Positions 54,746-64,000 of a stretch of DNA of 64,000 nt are shown here, piece by piece. Source of the DNA: Streptomyces sp. ST2-7A (GTDB taxonomy: Bacteria > Actinomycetota > Actinomycetes > Streptomycetales > Streptomycetaceae); contig NZ_JAJUWS010000003.1 of assembly GCF_021390475.1 (NCBI RefSeq), positions 169,328-233,327 of the forward strand. The letters are read 5' to 3'. A program made the translations under genes and the position numbers. A model generated the notes under the pieces. It worked only from the letters and a program-made list of their open reading frames with translations, was not told the DNA's origin and did no database searches. Each line of letters starts with the position of its first letter. The stretch's first letter is position 1.

Positions 54746-54895
54746 TCACGAGCCCCGACCGATCATCCACAGGCCCGTGACGAGGGCCGCGCAGCCCACC
54801 GCGCCGATCAGCGCCGTCAACAGGAACCATCCGAGGTCCCGCAGCCGCTCGCGGCGCCGATGCCTGCGCCGGCGCGCCCGGTTCCCCGTGGTCAC
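54746..54895 (-). CDS. Tiny membrane protein (49 residues)
   Basis: A 49-residue product from GTG 54895 with a strong GGGGGAG RBS. It has a very basic N-terminus (about ten Arg/His, NRARRRRHRRRERLRD) followed by one membrane helix (about 23-44, FLLTALIGAVGCAALVTGLW). The GTG overlaps the stop of the Cys-rich gene at 54892, so the two are co-translated. It is too short to name. It is likely cytoplasm-in, helix, outside-C-term. Confidence 0.6.
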   Translation of the reverse strand: MTTGNRARRRRHRRRERLRDLGWFLLTALIGAVGCAALVTGLWMIGRGS

Positions 54896-55113
54896 GACGC
54901 TCCCCCGCCCCTCATCGAGTCCTTCGCCGGATCGCACACCGCGCACGAACATCCGATGTAGACCACGCCGGGCACCCCCGGGTCGTGGGTGATCTCCCGC
55001 CCGGTGCACGTGGTGTGCAGACCCACGCGGCAGAAGTAACAGATGTGGCGTTCCGAGCCCGGAATCGGCTCGGGAACGGGCCGGGAAAGCCGGGGAAGAT
55101 GTCGCGCGCTCAC
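54892..55113 (-). CDS. Small Cys-rich (zinc-binding-type) protein
   Basis: A 73-residue protein from GTG 55113; the RBS is weak. Six cysteines sit in a pattern suggesting a metal site: CYFCRVGLHTTC near residue 25 and CSCAVC near 54. It has a basic Pro/Arg-rich start. It is coupled to the 49-residue membrane gene. I recall similar short Cys-rich genes next to Scr1/DUF397 regulators in Streptomyces, and here the divergent Scr1-type gene begins 283 bases away. Function unknown. Confidence 0.65.
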   Translation of the reverse strand: MSARHLPRLSRPVPEPIPGSERHICYFCRVGLHTTCTGREITHDPGVPGVVYIGCSCAVCDPAKDSMRGGGAS

Positions 55114-55396
55114 CTCTCACCATCCACCGGACGAGCCACCGTTGCCACGATTGTTCGATTCTGCGCGGACGCCCACCGAATGCCGACGGCGGGATTGTCG
55201 AAACGGCTGAAGAAACGGCGGGACCGGGGAAAACACGCCTTCCCCCCGGCCGCACTGGCGATCGATCACCGGTCACTTCCCATCCTTGGAAACTCTCACT
55301 TCCACTATCGGGCAGTATTGAGGTGCCTACGGGACGTAACGTGTTGCCGACGGGATCAGGAAACAGTGCATCCCACAACGAAGCGGAGGCCAAAGC

Positions 55397-56230
55397 ATGA
55401 CGGAACGCAATCTGGATATGCGGCAGTCGGGAGCCCGGGACCTCATGGCGACCAGCTTGAAAGCCCACCGGGCACGCGCCGGCCTGTCCGTCCGCGCACT
55501 GGGGAAGGAGATCAACTTCACCCACGGCTATATCGCCCGCGTCGAAACCGGAACCCAAATGCCCTCGGAGTCCCTCACCCGAGCCCTGGACGCCCACTTC
55601 GAAACCGACGGCCTTTTCGCCGGCCTCATGGTACTGGCCAGCCACGACGGTGCCCCAAATTACTCCCGAGCGGCCCTGATGAAAGAGCGCACAGCGGTGC
55701 GGATTCAGGTACTCACGGGCAATACTCTACCGGGCTTGCTCCAAACACCTGAATATGCACGAGCCCTTTTCGCGAGCGCCGCCCCCAAGGCACCGCCGGA
55801 GACCTTCGACGATGCCGTAATCCTTCGTCGCGAGCGCTCCCATACCGCACTGGAAAGGGAGGAACCAGCTTTTTATTGGGCAATCATGGATGAAGCCGCA
55901 CTTGCTCGACCAGTCGGCGGAAAAGAAATCATGTGCGAAGCCCTACGGCATATGCACACCATGACCTGTCGACAGAATATCGTCGTACAGGTGCTTCCTT
56001 TCACCGCCGGGGCATACTCCATGCTGGGAGGAAGCTTCACCGCCCTCACAGGCCCGGACGGCAGCTGCATGACCTATGTGGAATCCTTCAGTAGCGGTGC
56101 AACAATCGAAGAGCCCCGCCGAGTGGCGGAATTGCTACACCAATTTGACCACTCACAGGCACGTGCGCTGCCCGAGTCGGAGTCCCTCGAGATGATCGAG
56201 CAGTATGAAAGGAGATACGCCGATGAGTAG
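55397..56230 (+). CDS. Scr1/WhiJ-type XRE-family regulator (HTH plus DUF5753)
   Basis: A 277-residue DNA-binding protein from ATG 55397 with GGAGG at nine bases. It has an N-terminal helix-turn-helix (about 15-75, KAHRARAGLSVRALGKEIN). The DUF5753/Scr1 domain covers the rest (NTLPGLLQTPEYARALF, ERPAF-like EREEPAFYWAIMDEAAL, VQVLPFTAGAY). Codon use differs from its neighbours: many codons ending in A or T (TTT TAT TGG, AAT ACT CTA, AGG AGA), so local GC is clearly lower, a sign of transfer or relaxed selection. It overlaps the DUF397 gene by eight bases. Such pairs act as developmental or toxin-antitoxin-like regulators. Confidence 0.93.
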   Translation: MTERNLDMRQSGARDLMATSLKAHRARAGLSVRALGKEINFTHGYIARVETGTQMPSESLTRALDAHFETDGLFAGLMVLASHDGAPNYSRAALMKERTAVRIQVLTGNTLPGLLQTPEYARALFASAAPKAPPETFDDAVILRRERSHTALEREEPAFYWAIMDEAALARPVGGKEIMCEALRHMHTMTCRQNIVVQVLPFTAGAYSMLGGSFTALTGPDGSCMTYVESFSSGATIEEPRRVAELLHQFDHSQARALPESESLEMIEQYERRYADE

Positions 56231-56408
56231 CCTTGAATGGCGCAAGTCGTCTTACAGCGGTGGCATGGAGAACGCCTGTCTGGAAGTCCGGGACGGGGCC
56301 CCGGGGGTCGTGCCGGTGCGGGACAGCAAGGTTCCCGGTGGGCCCGCGCTGACCGTGCCGGCGGCGGCCTGGACCGGATTCGTCCGGCACGTCCGGCGGA
56401 CCGCCTGA
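56223..56408 (+). CDS. DUF397 small protein (partner of the Scr1-type regulator)
   Basis: A 61-residue protein from ATG 56223 with AAAGGAGA eight bases upstream. It shows the DUF397 pattern W-RKSSYS (LEWRKSSYSGGMENACLEV), VPVRDSK and the C-terminal WTGFVRHVR. It is translated from inside the end of the regulator gene. In Streptomyces, DUF397 proteins are made with Scr1/WhiJ-type regulators and are thought to modulate them. A short hairpin follows. Confidence 0.9.
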   Translation: MSSLEWRKSSYSGGMENACLEVRDGAPGVVPVRDSKVPGGPALTVPAAAWTGFVRHVRRTA

Positions 56409-56429
56409 GCACACCCCGGTTCCCGGGAG

Positions 56430-56460
56430 ACGGCCCTCCACCGTGACGGCGGAGGGCCGT
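56430..56460 (+). terminator. Terminator after the DUF397 gene
   Basis: Ten-pair stem ACGGCCCTCC (56430-56439) with 56451-56460, extended by three inner pairs, about 20 bases after the stop. Confidence 0.55.
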
Positions 56461-56553
56461 TCCCCGTCTCCGGGATCGGCGGCCGGACGGCCCCGCCGGG
56501 GCGGGGGTCGGATCTGCGACCATGGCGGGGTACCCCAGCCGAGGTGATCACAT

Positions 56554-56979
56554 ATGACGTCGAACGTCCCGCACATCCCGCGCCTGCCGGAGGGCGCCGA
56601 CCCGCAGCGCACCTTCTACGAGCAGGTGGGTGGCGAGGAGACCTTCCGGGCCCTGGTCCGGCGGTTCTACCGGGGTGTCGCCGAGGACCCGTTGCTGCGG
56701 CCGATGTACCCCGAGGAGGATTTGGGGCCGGCCGAGGAGCGCCTGGTGCTGTTCCTCATGCAGTACTGGGGCGGCCCCCGCACCTACAGCGAGGGGCGCG
56801 GTCACCCGCGCCTGCGGATGAGGCACGCCCCGTTCACCGTGAACCGGGCCGCCCACGACGCGTGGTTGCGTCACATGCGGGACGCGGTGGACAGCCTGGA
56901 GCTGGACCCGGAGCACGAGCGGCAGCTGTGGAACTACCTGGTGTACGCCGCCGCCTCGATGGTGAACACCCCGGACTGA
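56554..56979 (+). CDS. glbO: Group II truncated haemoglobin
   Basis: Haem protein of the GlbO type that binds oxygen or NO; in actinobacteria it is tied to oxygen handling and oxidative stress. It has 141 residues from ATG 56554 with GAGGTGATC. Key features are B10 Tyr (RRFYRGV), the CD region MYPEEDLG, the proximal His in RMRHAPFTV and G8 Trp (HDAWLRHM). The length is standard. It is monocistronic, followed by a 22-pair terminator. Confidence 0.96.
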   Translation: MTSNVPHIPRLPEGADPQRTFYEQVGGEETFRALVRRFYRGVAEDPLLRPMYPEEDLGPAEERLVLFLMQYWGGPRTYSEGRGHPRLRMRHAPFTVNRAAHDAWLRHMRDAVDSLELDPEHERQLWNYLVYAAASMVNTPD

Positions 56980-57010
56980 CCCGGGGCCGGCCCGGGCGAC
57001 CGGCGTGACA

Positions 57011-57060
57011 CGAGTGGAAAGAGGGGTCCCGCCATCCAGCGGGACCCCTCTTTCCACTCG
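57011..57060. terminator. Strong bidirectional terminator (22-pair perfect hairpin)
   Basis: Arms 57011-57032 and 57039-57060 pair without mismatch around a six-base loop. It lies between convergent glbO and the hypothetical gene ending at 57069. Flanking runs of AAA and TTT sit inside the arms. Confidence 0.85.
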
Positions 57061-57068
57061 ACGCGCGC

Positions 57069-57848
57069 TCAGTGGGTGTGGCGTCCCCGTCCCGCCGTGG
57101 TGGGGGCCACGAACGGCAGTGACGGTCCGCCGGAGCGGCGCACCGCGACCGAGCCTCGCGGGGTGCGCAGTCGTATCCAGTTCCCGGCGGTGAGCACCAC
57201 GGGGCCCGCGTCCGGGGCGTCCCCGCCCGTTTCGGCGGGCGTCCCCTCCGACGCGATGAGGAAACCGAGGGCGTGCGCGGCGTGCACGGCGCGCAGCGGC
57301 AGCACGGTGTCCGGCAGCGGCCGGGACCATATCCCCTCCGCCAGCGTCTCCAGCGCCGAGCGGGTGCGCTCGGCGGGGGCGAGGCGTTCGGTGCGGTCGC
57401 GGAACTCGGCGATCACCGCGCCGGCGGCGGCCCGGAGGCCGTCGGCGGAGAGCTCGGCCACTCGTTGCCAGCCCTCACGGGGTGGGAGCAGACCGGTCCA
57501 CGGCGGGCCGGTGACGGGGGCCGGGAGGCGGACCCCGGCCGGGGTTCCCCCGTCGGGCTCCTCCACCCCTTCCAACAGCTCGCCGGCGGAGACGGTCAGG
57601 TCCAGCGCCGGAACCGCCGGCGCGTCCGTCCCGTCCGCCGGGTCCGAAACCTCCGGCGCGGCGAGGGGTAGCGGCAGCACCGCCACCACCTCGAAGCGGG
57701 CGGGGCGGGCGAAGACTGCGAGGACTCCGTCCTCGGCGCGCAGCCGGACCGCCGCCGTCCGGTCCCACTTGAGGTGTCGGCCGAGGAAGAAGGCGAGGAG
57801 GGAGGCGTCGGCAGGCTCAGCGAACCGGAGCCGTGTCGGTGGCGTCAT
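57069..57848 (-). CDS. Conserved hypothetical protein
   Basis: A 259-residue soluble protein from ATG 57848 (MTPPTRLRFAEPADAS), whose start lies 32 bases inside the end of the thioesterase gene in another frame. It begins LLAFFLGRHLKWDRTAAVRL and has no transmembrane segment or known catalytic motif. The composition is Ala/Pro/Glu-rich with a central AELSADGLRAAAGAVIAEFRD helix. I do not recognise the family, but it looks like the conserved hypothetical downstream of ettA and thioesterase in streptomycetes. Function unknown. Confidence 0.75.
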   Translation of the reverse strand: MTPPTRLRFAEPADASLLAFFLGRHLKWDRTAAVRLRAEDGVLAVFARPARFEVVAVLPLPLAAPEVSDPADGTDAPAVPALDLTVSAGELLEGVEEPDGGTPAGVRLPAPVTGPPWTGLLPPREGWQRVAELSADGLRAAAGAVIAEFRDRTERLAPAERTRSALETLAEGIWSRPLPDTVLPLRAVHAAHALGFLIASEGTPAETGGDAPDAGPVVLTAGNWIRLRTPRGSVAVRRSGGPSLPFVAPTTAGRGRHTH

Positions 57849-58310
57849 CGAAGTACCGTTCCAGGAAGGACCGTTCGACCACCGACAGGCGGCGGGGGCG
57901 TTCCTTCTCCAGGTCGTAGGGGACGATGACGGTGCGGGCCCGGGCGTGCACGGTGCCCCCGTCGATCATCTCGTAGCCGATCGTGGTCGCGGCGGCGCCG
58001 ATCTTGGTCACCCACAGCTCGATGTCGATCGGGGTGTGCCGGTGCACCAGCGGGCGCAGGTAGTCGATCTCGTGCCGGGCGACCACGGTGGTTCCGGAGA
58101 AGGCGATCTCCGGGTCGAAGACGCCCCGGGACCGTCGCCGGTCCCGGGGTCGGTTCCGGACACACCCGTCTCGTCGGCCGCCTCCCGCGCCAGGCGCCAG
58201 AGGAAGTCGATGCGCGCCTCCTCCAGGTACCGCAGGAAGACGACGTTGTTGATGTGTCCGAAGGAATCCATGTCCGACCAGCGGAGCGGACAACGGAAGA
58301 GGTGTCGCAC
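57817..58310 (-). pseudogene. Acyl-CoA thioesterase (4HBT hotdog fold), interrupted by a one-base frameshift
   Basis: The N-terminal half (GTG 58310, VRHLFRCPLRWSDMDSFGHINNVVFLRYLEEARIDFL) and the C-terminal half (DPEIAFSGTTVVARHEIDYLRPLVHRH to the stop at 57817) both match the YbgC/FadM-type thioesterase family but lie in different frames. Removing one G from the CCCC run at 58124-58127 (plus strand) restores one frame of about 164 residues. Catalytic Asp in WSDMDSFGHINN is present. This could be a sequencing error or a real frameshift; either way the annotated gene would be split. It starts six bases after the ettA stop. Confidence 0.8.
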
Positions 58311-58316
58311 AGTGGT

Positions 58317-59981
<1,665 letters not shown>

Positions 59982-60164
59982 GAGAAACCATCCGGCGGGT
60001 TGTGGGGCGGGTTCGATCAGGGGCAGTGCGCTCTATCCTGCCCCATTCGCGCCCCCGGACGAAAACGCCGACCGGCCCGTCGCCCGGGCGCCGGAACCGG
60101 TCGGGCCGGGGCGGAACGGATCGGCCCCGGGGTTTCCCGTCGGCCTCCCCCTCCTCCCGGCGCA

Positions 60165-60210
60165 CGACAGGGGCCCGCCCCCGGCTTGCGCCGGGGGCGG
60201 GCCCCTGTCG
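60165..60210. terminator. 21-pair perfect hairpin
   Basis: Arms 60165-60185 and 60190-60210 pair without mismatch around a TTGC loop. It lies about 115 bases downstream of the surface protein stop and could stop its transcript. Confidence 0.75.
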
Positions 60211-60284
60211 GGGTTCACTCCCCCCGTTCCCCCGGATGATCCGGGAGAACGGGGTCCGGTGTGGCACCGGGAGGAGTGAACCCC
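60210..60284. other. Three-way-junction RNA-like element
   Basis: A 12-pair outer stem (60210-60221 with 60273-60284, core GGGTTCACTCC) encloses two further hairpins. One is at 60222-60254 (eight pairs CCCCGTTC/GAACGGGG, one mismatch, then six pairs CCCGGA/TCCGGG). The other is at 60256-60270 (CCGGTG/CACCGG). Every segment is paired with no long single strand. This is more elaborate than a simple terminator. Confidence 0.6.
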
Positions 60285-60324
60285 CGTGATCCTCGTGAAG
60301 AGGGGTCCTCGGGAAGAAGAATCC

Positions 60325-61803
60325 TCAGGAAGAGGAGGAGGCGCCGCGCTTGCGGATGAAGAACATCGCCGCGCCACCGGCCACCAGCAGGGCGATCGCG
60401 ATACCGGCGATCATGCCCACGTTGCTGCTGCTGCCGGTCTCGGCCAGGTTCGGGGACTCGTCCTTGACCTCTTCGTCACCGGAACCCTGCGGGTTCGGCT
60501 CGTTCTCGGTCTCGTCCGGGGTCTCGGTCTCGTCACCCGGCTCCTCGGTGCCCGGGGCGGGCTCCTCGGTCTCCTGGCCCTCCTCGTTCTCCTCCGGCTC
60601 GGCCGGCGGGGAGACCTCGCAGTCGAGGACACCATGGAAGTCGGCGAGGGACTCGCCGGCCTCGTCGGTGATGGAGATGTGGTACTCCTGCTTGTTCTCG
60701 ACCGGGACGAAGATGTCCTTGGTGCCGCCGGCCGGGATGGTGTGGGTCTCGCCCTGGAAGTCGAACTCGAACGGCTGGTCGCCGTCGTTGCCCACGGTCA
60801 GGTTGACGCCGCCGGCCACACAGTCGATCTGGTGGCTGAAGGTCGGGGCGGGACCGTCGGAGGCCCAGTTGGCGGTGGCGGTCTTGGAGGTGGAGACCTC
60901 GCTGGCGCCGGCCAGGATCATGGTCTGGGTCTTCTTGTCGATGCCCTTGAAGACCCGACCGACCTCGGCCGCCAGGGTGGCGGAGGCGGTGAAGGAGGCG
61001 GTGCCGTCGGCCGCGTCGGCCGGGACGTCGAAGTACAGCTCGCTACCGTCGACGGCCTCGGTCACCGGGGCGCCGGAGGCGTCGGTGACGGTGACGCCGG
61101 CGGAGGTGTTCGGGGCGATGGAGACGGTGCCCGCGGAGGTCTTCACACCGATGGGGCCGAGCTTCTGCCCGGGCTTGCCGGCGACCTCCGGCGGGGTGAG
61201 CTCGAGGGAGATCTCGGGCTCGGCGATGTCACCGGCGTTCTCGTACAGGTACTTGGTGAGCTTCTTCGCCGCCCCGTTGAGGGGGTTGGCGGAAGCGGCG
61301 TGCTTGGGGTCCGAGAAACGCCAGATGGCGGCCTGGGTGCCCGCTGCGGCAGTGGCCGGGGTGAGCTTCTCCCGGTCCTTCAGACCGATGGTCCGACCCA
61401 GCGCGTTCAGGTCATCGACCTGCGGGTACGAGTTCTGGAGGATCCAGTGGATCTTCCCCGCGTTCGGGTTGCTGGCCAGCACCGAGGAGTTCCACGCCGT
61501 CTCCTGGTACCGCGCTTCCTTGGCGGTCGGGGTACCGAAGTCGATGCAGTAGGTCTTGATGGTGCCGCCGCCGTCCACGTTCATCGTGAACAGACCGGCG
61601 CTGTAGTACTCCTTCCCCACCTTGACCGTCGCCGACAGGTCCTTGTCCAGACCCACGAGCTGGGCGGTGGTGCCACCACTGCCGACGGCCGTCTCGTCCG
61701 CGGCGGCCGAACCGGCGGTGGTGATACCGCCACCGACGAACATCAGGCTCGCCACGACCGTGGCCGCAAGGCGGGATATCACCCGCTTGCGCGCAGAAAT
61801 CAT
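60325..61803 (-). CDS. Thioester-domain cell-wall surface protein with LAETG sortase signal
   Basis: A 492-residue secreted, wall-anchored protein from ATG 61803 with GGAGGGG nine bases upstream. A signal peptide (about 1-38, ending AGSAAA) is followed by a thioester domain. Cys86 in TYCIDF and Gln157 in GTQAAIW (TQxA motif) are placed to form the internal Cys-Gln thioester that can bond covalently to host or substrate amines. Ig-like beta domains follow (about 200-410, with paired Cys in HQIDCVAGG and GVLDCEVS). Then come an acidic Glu/Pro/Thr stalk (about 415-452), LAETG at 453-457, a membrane helix and a basic tail. LAxTG is the class E sortase signal of actinobacteria. Confidence 0.93.
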   Translation of the reverse strand: MISARKRVISRLAATVVASLMFVGGGITTAGSAAADETAVGSGGTTAQLVGLDKDLSATVKVGKEYYSAGLFTMNVDGGGTIKTYCIDFGTPTAKEARYQETAWNSSVLASNPNAGKIHWILQNSYPQVDDLNALGRTIGLKDREKLTPATAAAGTQAAIWRFSDPKHAASANPLNGAAKKLTKYLYENAGDIAEPEISLELTPPEVAGKPGQKLGPIGVKTSAGTVSIAPNTSAGVTVTDASGAPVTEAVDGSELYFDVPADAADGTASFTASATLAAEVGRVFKGIDKKTQTMILAGASEVSTSKTATANWASDGPAPTFSHQIDCVAGGVNLTVGNDGDQPFEFDFQGETHTIPAGGTKDIFVPVENKQEYHISITDEAGESLADFHGVLDCEVSPPAEPEENEEGQETEEPAPGTEEPGDETETPDETENEPNPQGSGDEEVKDESPNLAETGSSSNVGMIAGIAIALLVAGGAAMFFIRKRGASSSS

Positions 61804-62200
61804 GTGTGAGTCCCCTCCACGAGGCGCACGGGCCGCAGCCACCTCGGTGCAGGGCTGGCGTTTCAAATGTCCCGTGCGTACGCCGGGATCGTAGAGAGGG
61901 AAAACGGGGTATGTCCCCCGGGGCCGGGTGAACTACCCACTCCGAAGCGGAATCGTTATCAGATGGTCTGATCAAAAGGGATGATTAGCGCGAATCGCCG
62001 CCCGAGAATGGGTGTTGACGGATGGTCAGCCCTCTCCGCGGACGGAACGCGCTCCTCCACTTTTTCTCCACGTGACCCACCGATCACTCTTCGCCGCCCC
62101 TTCCGCACCACCGTTCCCACCCATACCCCCACTCCTCCTGGCCGGCTCCGGCGCACGTCGAACCCCCTGCCCGGCGCCGGCGCCGGCCCGCCCCGGTGAC
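61804..62200. other. Intergenic region upstream of the surface protein gene
   Basis: About 397 bases, AT-richer than its surroundings near 61945-61990, so it is the likely promoter region. It contains the palindrome at 61958-61972 listed separately. No gene is seen; the right part is Pro-rich-looking coding noise. Confidence 0.5.
61958..61972. promoter_or_regulatory. Short palindrome upstream of the surface protein gene
   Basis: ATCAGA-TGG-TCTGAT, six-base arms, in the only AT-rich part of the region, 155 bases before the start codon. It is a possible operator; the regulator is unknown. Confidence 0.4.
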
Positions 62201-64000
62201 TCACCTCGGAGTGAAGGCGTCCCCGCCCGAGGCGACGACCCACTGTTCGCGCACCTCCCGATAACGCACCAACTCCGCCGCCACCGGCTCCAGTACCCGG
62301 GTCCGGCCCACCGCCGCCGCGGCCGACCGCAAACGCTCCTCCTCCTGCCGCCCCCACGCCCGGGCCGGCGCGGCCGCCGCCACCCGGCACCCCCACGCCA
62401 GCAACGGCGCCCCCAGCGCACCGCACAGCAGGAGTCCGGCCGGCAGCACCACGCCGGCCACCGGGTGGCCCAGCGCCGCGAGCGCCAACCAGCCCAGCCC
62501 CAGCAGGTGCAGGGTGAGGAACACTCCCTGCCCCACCGCCGCCGCGCTCCACCACACCGGCCGCGGGGGGCGCGGCGCGCCCGGCACCCGGGAGGCCCGC
62601 GCGCCGGGTTGCCGACCCGACCACGGCACCCGGCGACGGCCGGGGTTGCCCCGCGCGGCCGGCGGCCCCTCCAACGCCGCCGGCACCTCCGAGGCTCCCC
62701 GCCGGGCCACCCGGCGCACCGAGGCCGCCCAGGGTTCCGGCAGGTCGGCCGTCACCTCCTCGGTCAGTCGCCGCACCGCCTCCTCCAGCGCCGGCCGGGA
62801 AACCACCGGAGGTTGTTCCCGCAGGCCGCGCGCCCGCCCGGTGAGGGCGACCGGCTCGCCCCGGCGGGCCGCCCGGCGCTCGGCGAGGGTCGTCACCAAC
62901 TGCCCCCACGGGGTACCGCAGATCCGGTCCGCACGACGCAGCCAACCGCGTTCGGCGGCGGCCCCGGCGGCCGGGGCGCCGACCGCCGCGGCCAACCGCT
63001 CCTCGAAGGCCGCCCGCGCGTCCTCGGTCAGCCCGATCGGCGCCGAGCCGGACTCCGCCACGCACATCGGTCGCAACCGCCGGGTGGTGCCGTCCGCGTC
63101 GGCGGCCAGGCGCAGCGCGGGGGCCGCCCGGGAGCCGACCAACTCGGCCAACGCCCGGCGCAGTTCGCCCATCCCCTGCCCGGTGAGCGCCGAGACCGCC
63201 AGAACGCCCACCCCCGGTTCACCGTGCTCGCCGACCGCCACCCCCCGTTCGTCGAGCAGGCGGCGCACGTCGTCGAGCACCGCCTCGGTCGCGTCCGGCG
63301 GCAGGCGGTCGATCTGGTTGAGCACCACCAGGCTCACCTCCGCGTGCCCGGCGAAGGCCCGCAGGTAGTGGTCGTGCAGCAGGGCGTCGGCGTACTTCTC
63401 GGGGTCCAGCAGCCAGATCACGGCGTCGGTGCGGGCCAGCAGCCGGTCCGCCTCCCGCCGGTGGTCGGGCAGCGCGGAGTCGTGGTCCGGCAGGTCCAGC
63501 AGGACCAGCCCGCGCAGCGCGGGGTCGGCCCGGTGCGCCCGCCGGCGCCGGCGCGGCTGGACGCCCAGCCGGTCCAACAACGCGTCGGGGGACGGGCCGC
63601 CCCCGCGTTCCGCCTCCCAGGCGCAGGAGTGCGGGGCGGCCGTCATCGGCCGCCGCACGCCGGTCTCGGCGATGCCGCTGCCGGCCAGCGCGTTGAACAG
63701 CGTGGACTTCCCGCTGCCGGTGGCCCCGGCGATGGCGACGGTGGTGTACAGGCGGGTGAGACGGTCCCGCTCGGCGGCCTCGGCGAGCAGCCGACCCGCC
63801 TCGGCGAGCGCCGGGTCGGGCACCCGGGCGCGGGAGAGCGCGACGAGTTCGCGCAGCGCGCGCAGCCGTGTCCGCAGGGCACGGTCGGCCGGGGTGCCGG
63901 GCGGGGGGCCGCCGGGCAGCCGCTCGTCCGGGGCGGTGGGGGGCGCGGGGACCAGCGGTTCGGTCTCGGGGATGGCCTCCTCGGGGGGCCGGTCGGGGCC
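62201..64000 (-). CDS. Membrane-associated P-loop GTPase (dynamin/Era-like, YfjP type), cut by window edge
   Basis: The frame is open through the window end, so the start is not visible; about 599 residues are seen. The N-terminal part here is Pro/Glu-rich, then RTRLRALRELVALSR leads into the G domain: G1 GATGSGKST, G3 DLPDHDS, G4 NQIDR and G5-like VSALTG. The middle is helical. Two adjacent hydrophobic segments (GVFLTLHLLGLGWLALAAL and VVLPAGLLLCGALGAPLLA) lie near the C-terminus, which ends in coiled-coil-like sequence. This matches actinobacterial membrane GTPases of unknown role, possibly in membrane remodelling. The DxxG motif is DLPD here, an unusual variant. Confidence 0.85.
   Translation of the reverse strand, partial: GPDRPPEEAIPETEPLVPAPPTAPDERLPGGPPPGTPADRALRTRLRALRELVALSRARVPDPALAEAGRLLAEAAERDRLTRLYTTVAIAGATGSGKSTLFNALAGSGIAETGVRRPMTAAPHSCAWEAERGGGPSPDALLDRLGVQPRRRRRAHRADPALRGLVLLDLPDHDSALPDHRREADRLLARTDAVIWLLDPEKYADALLHDHYLRAFAGHAEVSLVVLNQIDRLPPDATEAVLDDVRRLLDERGVAVGEHGEPGVGVLAVSALTGQGMGELRRALAELVGSRAAPALRLAADADGTTRRLRPMCVAESGSAPIGLTEDARAAFEERLAAAVGAPAAGAAAERGWLRRADRICGTPWGQLVTTLAERRAARRGEPVALTGRARGLREQPPVVSRPALEEAVRRLTEEVTADLPEPWAASVRRVARRGASEVPAALEGPPAARGNPGRRRVPWSGRQPGARASRVPGAPRPPRPVWWSAAAVGQGVFLTLHLLGLGWLALAALGHPVAGVVLPAGLLLCGALGAPLLAWGCRVAAAAPARAWGRQEEERLRSAAAAVGRTRVLEPVAAELVRYREVREQWVVASGGDAFTPR

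Larger units (their letters stand above)
59982..60324. other. Structured intergenic region between surface protein gene and ettA
   Basis: About 343 bases. The half near the surface protein gene is almost entirely base-paired (listed as two elements). The half near ettA (59990-60160) should hold the ettA promoter. No gene is seen. Confidence 0.6.

Noticed and set aside
54746..56408. Prophage or integrated plasmid remnant
   Set aside because: Lower GC is limited to one regulator; no integrase, attachment repeats or phage genes seen.

Overview
The window is a very GC-rich actinobacterial chromosome segment. Gene content and order point to Streptomyces or a close relative. The evidence is GTG/TTG starts with GTGA/ATGA/TGATG couplings, the run pbp2-mreD-mreC-mreB-ndk-DUF4233-folC-valS-clpX-clpP2-clpP1-tig, a Nur-type operator on an Fe-type sod gene, a Scr1/DUF397 regulator pair, and a thioester-domain surface protein with an LAETG sortase signal. 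I see no rRNA, CRISPR array, transposase, integrase or complete biosynthetic cluster. Species-level identity is an inference from gene order only.

Left part (1-24,000), mostly minus strand and housekeeping: the start of a class B PBP (mrdA) and mreD/mreC/mreB for wall morphogenesis; ndk; folC with its DUF4233 partner; valS; a proline-rich anchored protein (plus strand); clpX and the clpP1-clpP2 pair with a ClgR-like box upstream; tig; divergent tRNA-Pro(TGG) and tRNA-Gly(TCC) genes; a small membrane protein; a secreted LytM peptidase; a membrane SpoIIE-type phosphatase; rpiB coupled to a Nei/Fpg glycosylase; bioY divergent from sodF; and a DsbA-fold oxidoreductase with a CPWA active site.

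Middle part (24,400-43,000): two PepN aminopeptidase paralogues on the plus strand enclose an AbiEi/DUF559-like protein and a large secreted subtilisin. Then come an LppU-like anchored protein, a small membrane protein, malQ coupled to a 110-residue repeat protein, an HNH nuclease, an MscS channel and a GNAT acetyltransferase.

Signalling locus (43,267-52,784): genes resembling mycobacterial glnX, glnH and pknG are co-linear with a coiled-coil protein, a PP2C phosphatase and a zinc-ribbon/FHA protein. Five of these six genes are joined in GTGA-coupled groups. By analogy with mycobacteria, GlnH binds amino acid outside the cell, GlnX transmits across the membrane and PknG phosphorylates an FHA target. 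Here a phosphatase and a candidate FHA reader sit in the same locus.

Right part (52,873-64,000): an ABC-2 exporter; a small island made of two tiny genes plus an AT-richer Scr1-type regulator and its DUF397 partner; truncated haemoglobin glbO; an operon of ettA, a frameshifted acyl-CoA thioesterase and a hypothetical protein; a heavily structured intergenic element; the TED/LAETG surface protein; and a membrane GTPase that runs off the window end. Strong perfect hairpins mark most operon ends.
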